Shown here: positions 57,848 through 64,000 of the stretch, piece by piece
Layout of the letters: every line of letters begins with the position of its first letter
How positions within the stretch are numbered: position 1 is the first letter of the stretch
Origin: Grimontia indica
GTDB taxonomy: Bacteria > Pseudomonadota > Gammaproteobacteria > Enterobacterales > Vibrionaceae
Assembly: GCF_000333895.2 (NCBI RefSeq)
Contig: NZ_ANFM02000015.1
Coordinates: forward strand, 1-64,000
Reading direction: 5' to 3'
Length of the DNA stretch: 64,000 nucleotides
The notes under the pieces: model-generated
Told to the model about the DNA's origin: nothing
What the model saw: only the letters and a program-made list of their open reading frames with translations
The model's database searches: none
Position numbers and translations under genes: made by a program

Positions 57848-58771
57848 TCAGGCTGAATGGTTTTCCGTGCTATGGGAGACAAGAGCTGAGCTGGTTTCCT
57901 TGGCTCGCCCATCACTATCACTATCCATTGGTAATGGTATGCCTTCATATCGAATCAACCCCGCCAGCAAAATCAGTGTGGTTGCCATTAGGTCGTTCAT
58001 GCGTAATGCATCACCCAGAAAAAACCACCCTAACCCTAACGCAAACACCACTTCACAGCTGCTGACCATGGTGGTTTTCTCCATATCCGCTAGCTGCGCG
58101 CCGCGTGAAAACAAGTATTGGGGCAGGGCCGCAGAAAGCACGCCGAGTGCCAAAACAAGCCCCAGTTGCTCAAGCGTAGAGGGCAACGAAAACGCCTGTT
58201 GGCTAAACAGCGTAATAGGCACAAGGACGACAACATTCCCCAACAAGGCCGCGAACATTCTGGCTGCGGCATCGTGATTTTTCTCTGGCAGAGAAAACAT
58301 ATTGATCACCACTGCAAACGACGCGGGTGCAGCAAGACAAACCAACAAATCTAACCAGGACGCATTGAAACCCTGAGCGTCTTGCATGACGCCGACAGCG
58401 ATAGCGATCAGCATGGCCGCGATCATCCGGTTGCGGCTCATGGTTTTGTTGAAGCAAAGCCAGCCCAGCAAAATCGCGAACATGGGGTAGGCGTAATACG
58501 TCAAAATCACCGTATTGGGTTCGAGCTTGGTCAGGCTTGTCATAAAGGCCAACATGCCAATGGCCGAAAGCCCACCGACCGCCGCGAAACGGAGAAACTC
58601 GCCATCAAACACCGGGCGCTTTTTCATCAAAAGCAACATCAAGAGTGTTGGGATAGCAAAGCGGTACAGAGTGATAGAATCCGCCGAGAATCCCTGACTC
58701 AATAACAACTGCGCCAGCAATGGATTAGAGCTGAATCCGAAAGCGGCTGCCAGTACCATCCAAATACCCAT
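57848..58771 (-). CDS. EamA/DMT-family transporter
   Basis: The 307-residue carrier has ten hydrophobic segments in two EamA repeats (about 1-135 and 145-280) and a charged C-terminal tail. ITLYRFAIPTLLMLLL and TYYAYPMFAILLGWL are typical segments. I start at the ATG at 58771, with AAGGAGG upstream; the frame is open to 58816. It is divergent from a LysR gene and probably its target. Substrate unknown. Confidence 0.87.
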   Translation of the reverse strand: MGIWMVLAAAFGFSSNPLLAQLLLSQGFSADSITLYRFAIPTLLMLLLMKKRPVFDGEFLRFAAVGGLSAIGMLAFMTSLTKLEPNTVILTYYAYPMFAILLGWLCFNKTMSRNRMIAAMLIAIAVGVMQDAQGFNASWLDLLVCLAAPASFAVVINMFSLPEKNHDAAARMFAALLGNVVVLVPITLFSQQAFSLPSTLEQLGLVLALGVLSAALPQYLFSRGAQLADMEKTTMVSSCEVVFALGLGWFFLGDALRMNDLMATTLILLAGLIRYEGIPLPMDSDSDGRAKETSSALVSHSTENHSA

Positions 58772-58892
58772 GATATGTCTTCCTCCTTCTTTCCAAAGAA
58801 CTGCGCTTTTAAACAACCACGGGAGAATACTAGTCGTTATGATGTAGAATTATTAATGAATTAATCTAACTATACATAAAAGGAATGCATGT

Positions 58893-59798
58893 ATGAGGCT
58901 GGAGATCCGCCATTGGCAGTTGCTTGATGCGATTGGAAAATACGGCAGTCTAGGTGCAGCCGCAGACGTTCTGGGCGTGACCCAACCCGCCATGAGTCAT
59001 CGGCTTGCCGAAGCCGAGCGTCGGTTAGGCAGCGCGATCTTCGAGCGGGATGGACGAAAACTCAAACCAACTCCCGCGGGACAAGCGCTGATCCAAACGG
59101 CATCATCCATCCTACCCGAGCTATCACGGGCAGAAGACGAATTCGAGCGCACCGCTGCCAATGCCAGTCACCTAGTGCGAATAGGGATTGCAGAATACTC
59201 CGCCTATCATTGGGTACCGGGGTTTCTGAAATCGCTCGCGTTCAGCAGAGAAAAGCTGCAAATCGATTTTGTAGCGGCAGCAACCCGAGAAGCCGAAGCG
59301 ACCCTGATAACCGGAAAAACCGACATCATCATTTCTCCGGCGCGCTCAGAGAACCCCGCTTTGAATTGCAAACCCCTGATGGAAGATGAACTGGTGCTGA
59401 TGACACATCCTGATCACCCTCTGACTTCCAAACCGTGGATAGAAGCGCAGGATCTGGTGAATGTGGATTACCTCACTTACAGTCTGGATGCGCTTCCCGG
59501 CTTTGAATACGAGCGCTTTATCCGGCCATCCGGCATTCGTATTTCTAACATGCAAGTGGTGGAAATGACCGATGCCATAGTGGAAATGATTGCCGTCGAT
59601 TTAGGTGTGAGTATTCTTTCCCGCTGGGCGCTGAAACGGTCAATAAAACAGGCGCTGGTGGTAGCAGTATCAGTCACCAAGCAAGGACTCCCGTTAACCT
59701 GGTACATCATCAGCCGTAAATCAGACAGTAAGAACGAAGCCATCAAGACCGCGGCTGAATCCTTGGAGCAATGGTTTTCGTTGAACGAGTCGAGTTAG
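58893..59798 (+). CDS. LysR-family transcriptional regulator (MetR/CysB-like tail)
   Basis: This 301-residue regulator has the winged helix at residues 1-60 (YGSLGAAADVLGVTQPAMSH) and an effector domain from about 90 to 290. The opening MRLEIRHWQLLDAI, with a Glu-rich second helix EAERRLG, recalls MetR-type regulators. It is divergent from the EamA carrier gene with 121 bases between; a TTAAT/ATTAA dyad near 58853-58864 is a candidate site. Confidence 0.87.
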   Translation: MRLEIRHWQLLDAIGKYGSLGAAADVLGVTQPAMSHRLAEAERRLGSAIFERDGRKLKPTPAGQALIQTASSILPELSRAEDEFERTAANASHLVRIGIAEYSAYHWVPGFLKSLAFSREKLQIDFVAAATREAEATLITGKTDIIISPARSENPALNCKPLMEDELVLMTHPDHPLTSKPWIEAQDLVNVDYLTYSLDALPGFEYERFIRPSGIRISNMQVVEMTDAIVEMIAVDLGVSILSRWALKRSIKQALVVAVSVTKQGLPLTWYIISRKSDSKNEAIKTAAESLEQWFSLNESS

Positions 59799-59941
59799 GT
59801 CTTTAGGCCAATTGTTTAATTATATCGGGCAGCGTTTGTGGGGGGACTTTCTCCTTCGTTATCGGCTTCTCATGTATGTCAGCTAAACATCGAAGCCTCT
59901 GCCTTGTATAAAGTCCCCAGAAACTGCTGCAAAAATCATCA

Positions 59942-60874
59942 TCAAAGGTCAACAGACCTTAGGACCAACTCTGGAAAATCTTCTGGAAGCGCGGTCATTA
60001 ACCAGTTTTGAAAGGTTTCAGCCTCTACAGACAGCGGGCGCTTTTTGGGGTGTACAATGAAGTAACGAAACGCAGTAAAAGTCGGCATTTCAAACAAGCA
60101 ATGCAGCTTGGATGAGGTGAGATAAGGCAGAGCCAAGGTATGTTTAGTTACCGCAACACCTTGACCCGAAATCGCCGCCTCCAGTACAAAGATAGCGTCA
60201 TGAACATCTATTTTTGATGCCAACTTACTAATATTCTGGGTTTTATCATCGGTAAATCGCTGGATCGCCTGGTTAACATCTTCAATATCCTTGGCGTGAT
60301 AGCCTAACCAGGGCAGCGAGAGCGCATACTCTGAGAGATTTATCCCTGCACCTTCTGCTAACAATGAAGGTGCAACTACAATGACAATTTTGTCATGAAG
60401 AATTGGCGTTGTTGTCATTCCAGGGTAATTGCCAAGGCCAAATCTCAAAGAGAGATCCACCTCGGTGTTGGTTTCATTCGTGGGAATGTTGCTTGAGTGA
60501 ACTCTAACCCGTATCTCAGGGTGAAATTTCTTGAAATCTGGAAGCCTGTGGATCAACCACTTTGCCATTGAAGGAATCACTGAAATGGTCACCAGCTTTT
60601 CACGGTTTAAGGTTTCAAGTGCGTCGAGCCCTTCGGTAAAACAGACCATTCCGTTGTCAATGAAAGGGTAGAACAGCGCTCCCTTTTCGGTAAGTTTGAT
60701 GGTTCTGCCAACCCGCTCGATCAGTTGCACCTGTAACCTTTCTTCAAGGTTTTTTATTTGCTGGCTAACCGCGGACTCGCTGATGTGAAGTGTTTTAGCC
60801 GCCTGCTGAATACTTTGGTATTTCCCTACTGCTGCGAATACGCGCAGTGCGTTCATTGATGGAAAGCTAGGCAT
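59942..60874 (-). CDS. LysR-family transcriptional regulator (GcvA-like)
   Basis: This 310-residue regulator has the GcvA-like winged helix (MNALRVFAAVGKYQSIQQA, then SESAVSQQIKNLE) and an effector domain from about 95 onward. It is divergent from the dehydratase/ornithine-cyclodeaminase-like pair, 220 bases away, and is their most likely controller. No operator stands out in the gap. Confidence 0.88.
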   Translation of the reverse strand: MPSFPSMNALRVFAAVGKYQSIQQAAKTLHISESAVSQQIKNLEERLQVQLIERVGRTIKLTEKGALFYPFIDNGMVCFTEGLDALETLNREKLVTISVIPSMAKWLIHRLPDFKKFHPEIRVRVHSSNIPTNETNTEVDLSLRFGLGNYPGMTTTPILHDKIVIVVAPSLLAEGAGINLSEYALSLPWLGYHAKDIEDVNQAIQRFTDDKTQNISKLASKIDVHDAIFVLEAAISGQGVAVTKHTLALPYLTSSKLHCLFEMPTFTAFRYFIVHPKKRPLSVEAETFQNWLMTALPEDFPELVLRSVDL

Positions 60875-61094
60875 CGTTATCGGCAGTGTCCTTAAATTAG
60901 GTTTTGTTTCATTTCGTCCTCACATTTAAGTTTTTCTAAAGTGTTTGTGCAAGAAACCCTAATTGTTTTCGTGCTGTTGGTCTCTAGACTTTCAAGGGTA
61001 AGGACGATTGGAAAGCGCATCGAGAATGATGCGGAATATACCCAAATAATCCAAAGGTGCGGATTTAGCGCCGGCACAAACAAGGAGACGGAAA

Positions 61095-62051
61095 GTGAAT
61101 CACCAGATGTTGATGGATGCGAAACGAAACATCGCACCTTATATGGGCGCAACACCCATGCTGTCTTCGCTTTTGCTCGACAAACAACTCAAAGGAAAGG
61201 CTTTGATTAAGGCGGACAGTTTGTGTCCGACAGGCGCCTTTAAACTGCGCGGCGCGATCAATGCGGTTTGCTGTTTGACCAACGAGCAGAAAAAAGCTGG
61301 TGTGGTTGCGTTCTCAACAGGTAATCACGCGCAGGCTGTGGCTTATGCGGGACAGCTATTTGGGGTGAAAAGTGTGGTCATTATGCCGAAGACAGCTAAC
61401 GCGATAAAAATTGAAAACACACGCTTGCTGGGTGCCGACGTTGTGCTGTTTGACCCGGAAAATGAAACCAGAGAGGCTTTGGCTGAGAAGTATCAGAACG
61501 AGTACGGAATGACGCTGATTCGGCCTTATGACCACCCAGAGGTCATTGCCGGTCAGGGGACAAGCGGGCTTGAGATGGTCGACTATTGCCTCCTTCATCA
61601 AATCTCTCCGGACTATTGTTACGTTCCCGCTTCTGGCGGCGGCTACATTGCGGGTGTTTCGATTGCTATCTCCAAGTCATTTCCGCAGTGTGAAATTGTT
61701 GGCGTTGAGTCTGAGGTTTCGCGACCCTGGTACCACTCCATGCTCAATGGGGAGCGGACACATGCGGCACAGCAGCGCCCTTCAATATGTGATGCTATTT
61801 TGCCGCCACACCCAATGCCTGGTGAGCTGACATGGCCGATTGTTAAGGGCAGTGTGAGCCGATTTGTAGCCGTGTCCGACGAAGAGGTGCTCACCTCAAT
61901 GAAAATACTCCAATCTTATCTGGGGCTTGCTACCGAGCCTTGTGGCGCGATCACACTTGCTGCGGCCTTGGTTGATAATCAAAGGCTAGAAGGCAAAAGT
62001 GTCATCTGCGCTGTGAGTGGCCGAAACCGCGATTTTTCCGTGAACCTCTGA
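61095..62051 (+). CDS. PLP-dependent threonine/serine-dehydratase-like enzyme
   Basis: The 318-residue enzyme is of fold type II. The PLP lysine lies in PTGAFKLRGAIN (about 46-57), with the phosphate-binding glycine loop in PASGGGYIAG (about 178-187). Serine, threonine, hydroxyaspartate and diamino acid dehydratases share this fold. It is shorter than IlvA and has no regulatory domain. The adjacent ornithine-cyclodeaminase-like gene points to the EutB/EutC or BhcB/BhcD kind of pairing rather than isoleucine synthesis. It begins at a GTG behind AAGGAG. Confidence 0.83.
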   Translation: MNHQMLMDAKRNIAPYMGATPMLSSLLLDKQLKGKALIKADSLCPTGAFKLRGAINAVCCLTNEQKKAGVVAFSTGNHAQAVAYAGQLFGVKSVVIMPKTANAIKIENTRLLGADVVLFDPENETREALAEKYQNEYGMTLIRPYDHPEVIAGQGTSGLEMVDYCLLHQISPDYCYVPASGGGYIAGVSIAISKSFPQCEIVGVESEVSRPWYHSMLNGERTHAAQQRPSICDAILPPHPMPGELTWPIVKGSVSRFVAVSDEEVLTSMKILQSYLGLATEPCGAITLAAALVDNQRLEGKSVICAVSGRNRDFSVNL

Positions 62052-62064
62052 AGGCGACAGAAAT

Positions 62065-63024
62065 ATGATTGTATTGAATGAACCAGAAATCCGTGATGCC
62101 GTTGTTCTGACGAGCGCAGTCGTCTATGAAATGGGGGCGGCTTTTCAGTCGGGGGAGGCCAGTTTTTCCTGTCAGCCTCCGGTCCAACAGATGATGCTGG
62201 AGCCATTAAATGGGCTGCTATGTGTCAAATCGTTTTACTCGGCGGATCAAACCCATTTCGTTGTCAAAATGGCAGGAAATTATCGGCTAGACGGAGGCGG
62301 TGTCTCCCAAACTCATGGCATGAATGCGCTATATCATTCGACGTCAGGCCAGTTACATGCTGTGCTTGCTGATAATGGGTATCTTACTCAAATTCGCACT
62401 GCGGCTGCGGGCGGGTATGCCGTTGATCTACTGGCACCGGAAAACATCGATGTCGCAGTGATTGTGGGTACTGGAAGGCAGGCGAGAATGCAGCTTTCTG
62501 CCTTGCTACTGGTGAGACGCCCGAGTGAAATTCGATGTTTTGGCAGAAGTGCAGCAGGTCTCAAAGGTTTTGCTGACTGGGCAAACGAAACTCACCACAT
62601 AGACATCCAGTGTTACGGCGATGAAAGCGCAGCATTAGCAGAAGCAGATTTGGTGATCACTGCAACGACCAGTCGCACGCCGGTCCTCCACAGAAAGGTT
62701 GTTCTCGGGGAAGGTAAACAGCGCGATCGACTGATTATCGCCATGGGGTCTGACAGTAAGGAAAAACGAGAACTTGAAGAGGCCTTAGTGTTGGAAAGTG
62801 ATCGTTGGATATGCGATGACATCAGTCAGTCTTTGACTTTGGGTGAGCTAAAAGGCATATCAGAACAGGAGATAGATGAGGTCATCAAGCCTATTTCACT
62901 GGAAAAGGTTGGCCGTGGTGCGGTAAAGGGACTGACAATCTGCGATTTAACCGGTGTCGCCAAATTAGACTTAGCGATCTCGGAATATTGTCTGGCAAGA
63001 GTCTCCGAATCGGCATTGGCTTAA
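62065..63024 (+). CDS. Ornithine cyclodeaminase/mu-crystallin family protein
   Basis: The 319-residue protein has a Rossmann NAD-binding domain with VIVGTGRQARMQLSALL (about 133-149) and the family strand VITATTSRTPVL (about 196-207). The family includes ornithine cyclodeaminase, iminosuccinate reductase (BhcD) and ectoine-degradation EutC, all reducing or forming imines. It follows the dehydratase gene by 13 bases and would act on the enamine or imine that enzyme makes. Exact substrate not decided. Confidence 0.85.
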   Translation: MIVLNEPEIRDAVVLTSAVVYEMGAAFQSGEASFSCQPPVQQMMLEPLNGLLCVKSFYSADQTHFVVKMAGNYRLDGGGVSQTHGMNALYHSTSGQLHAVLADNGYLTQIRTAAAGGYAVDLLAPENIDVAVIVGTGRQARMQLSALLLVRRPSEIRCFGRSAAGLKGFADWANETHHIDIQCYGDESAALAEADLVITATTSRTPVLHRKVVLGEGKQRDRLIIAMGSDSKEKRELEEALVLESDRWICDDISQSLTLGELKGISEQEIDEVIKPISLEKVGRGAVKGLTICDLTGVAKLDLAISEYCLARVSESALA

Positions 63025-63144
63025 CAGGCGTGGCTGAAGATTCTCCATTGCTGAAAACATCCTTACGCTTGGCTTCGTCTCTCACCTTGGTGAATCGGTA
63101 CTTCGCGTTTTGCCAACAGAGAGTGAAGCCAACGGACAACAGAA

Positions 63145-63489
63145 TTAGAATGCGGACTCATTTTCTGCAGCGACTCTGTTAGTACTAAAACGTTTTCTAA
63201 ACTCGGTCGGTGTCAGGCCAAATTCACGCAAGAACACCTTCCGAAAAGCACTGATATCTTGATATCCCACTTCATAAGAAATCTCGGTAATCCCTTTCCC
63301 TGTTAGCTCAATTAATTGGCAGGCATGGTGAAGGCGTAATTTCTGCAAGTATTGGATGATGGTAAGCCCGACAGCGGCCAAAAAATACAACCCGAAAGTC
63401 ATTGAAGAGTGCTGTTGCACCATTGACTCTATCGCCCATGCACTAGCAGTCGACTCTATGCAAGTACGTGGTATCGAGATGCTAAACAT
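63145..63489 (-). pseudogene. Remnant of an AraC-family regulator
   Basis: The frame of 114 residues ends with an intact second helix-turn-helix (ITEISYEVGYQDISAFRKVFLREFGLTP, here ITEISYEVGYQDISAF and onward), but the first helix-turn-helix reads SMTFGLYFLAAVGLT, where a pattern like SPRTFxRxFKxAVGLTP is expected, and no effector domain precedes it. Two or more small indels and loss of the N terminus are the simplest explanation, so it is probably decayed. The original gene may have regulated the aldo-keto reductase beside it. Confidence 0.7.
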
Positions 63490-63558
63490 TCAAAAAGCCT
63501 TCGCATAACAGATAGCGTTAACCTGTTTAACCAAGGTTAGAATCGCCCGATGATCGTC

Positions 63559-63584
63559 AAAGCCAGTTCAGAGGAACTGGCTTT
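63559..63584 (-). terminator. Terminator of the aldo-keto reductase gene
   Basis: Perfect arms AAAGCCAGTTC and GAACTGGCTTT with a 4-base loop lie 14 bases past the stop codon on the minus strand. Confidence 0.75.
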
Positions 63585-63597
63585 ATCGCGAGAGCCG

Positions 63598-64000
63598 TTA
63601 AGTCTCTTGCCAATCGGGAGCCCAGGGCGAGAGCTCTTTCGTCACTATGCGCATATTGGTATCGGTTAATGCATCAATTTTCGCCATTTCAATGCTTGAT
63701 AAGGTGAAGTCCATAACATCGAAGTTAGCGCGAATGTTTTCCTGTTTTGTAGACATGGTGGTAATCGCTACCCCTTTCTGAAGCGCCCAGCGCAATGCGA
63801 TTTGTGCGCTGGTCTTTTGGTAGCATTGTGCGATATCAGCAAAGAGGGAATGTTTGAAAATTTCCCCCCTTGCGACTGAGCAATAGGAAGAAAGGGGAAT
63901 CGAGGTCTCAGTGGCCGTCAGTAGTAGCTGTTCTTGGTTCAATAGAGGATGGAACTCGACTTGATTGGTCACGATCGGCGTTTCAATGGTCTTTCGCACT
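63598..64000 (-). CDS. Aldo-keto reductase (DkgB-like), 5' end beyond the window
   Basis: The C-terminal 133 residues are visible and the frame runs off the window. TNQVEFHPLL, the YCSVARGEIF loop and the TTMSTKQENIRANFDVMDF segment match 2,5-diketo-D-gluconate reductase B (DkgB) of the NADPH-dependent AKR family; the catalytic Tyr and His lie outside the window. Substrate likely a small aldehyde or keto compound. Confidence 0.85.
   Translation of the reverse strand, partial: VRKTIETPIVTNQVEFHPLLNQEQLLLTATETSIPLSSYCSVARGEIFKHSLFADIAQCYQKTSAQIALRWALQKGVAITTMSTKQENIRANFDVMDFTLSSIEMAKIDALTDTNMRIVTKELSPWAPDWQET

Overview
The window reads as an ordinary chromosomal segment of a marine gammaproteobacterium, most likely Vibrionaceae of the Grimontia/Enterovibrio/Photobacterium group. 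This is inferred from gene content and protein resemblance: a choline-to-betaine operon betI-betB-betA followed by a ProXWV-type choline ABC importer, a stand-alone ribB behind an FMN riboswitch, a ClcA antiporter, a large BCCT carrier and moderate GC. I see no rRNA, tRNA, CRISPR array, insertion sequence or phage gene.

Layout. 1-4.9 kb: a minus-strand exporter operon (TolC-like, HlyD-like, two ABC-2 permeases) with no ATPase gene and a palindromic operator before its first gene. 5.4-9 kb: a periplasmic-sensor diguanylate cyclase and a BCCT carrier. 9.2-10.2 kb: ribB with its FMN riboswitch. 10.3-18.5 kb: an AraC regulator divergent from a YiaW/YiaV-like pair, two small membrane proteins, ClcA, a LysR/SnoaL pair and an NhaP-type antiporter. 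18.8-25.9 kb: the osmoprotectant operon betIBA plus choline importer XWV with a BetI-type operator. 26.1-29 kb: two uncharacterised secreted or anchored proteins. 29.1-32.6 kb: a MerR-methyltransferase fusion behind a MerR-type promoter, a GNAT enzyme and a chemotaxis receptor. 32.7-36.6 kb: a four-carbon acid-sugar catabolic set (DUF1537 kinase, PdxA2, HisA-like barrel) with a divergent LysR gene and a palindrome between them. 36.7-38 kb: small unknown genes and a GFA protein.

38.2-40.2 kb holds a compact bufferin-type RiPP operon: a secreted six-cysteine precursor (DUF2282), an MNIO/DUF692 maturase and a DUF2063 partner. 40-46 kb: carbonic anhydrase, acetyltransferases, an Lrp/EamA pair, a secreted glycosidase-like protein and a small outer-membrane barrel. 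46-51.3 kb: a complete peptide/nickel-type ABC importer headed by a small His/Cys-rich protein and preceded by a near-perfect Zur box, so it is best read as a zinc-starvation uptake system. 51.4-55 kb: a TauE-type permease, the folate-independent methionine synthase pair mesX-mesD and a PepSY protein. 55.5-64 kb: katG, an EamA/LysR pair, a LysR regulator with a dehydratase/ornithine-cyclodeaminase-like pair, a decayed AraC gene and a truncated aldo-keto reductase.

The parts most worth follow-up are the bufferin operon, the Zur-linked importer, mesXD, the MerR-methyltransferase fusion, the ATPase-less exporter operon and the unknown secreted pair at 26-29 kb.
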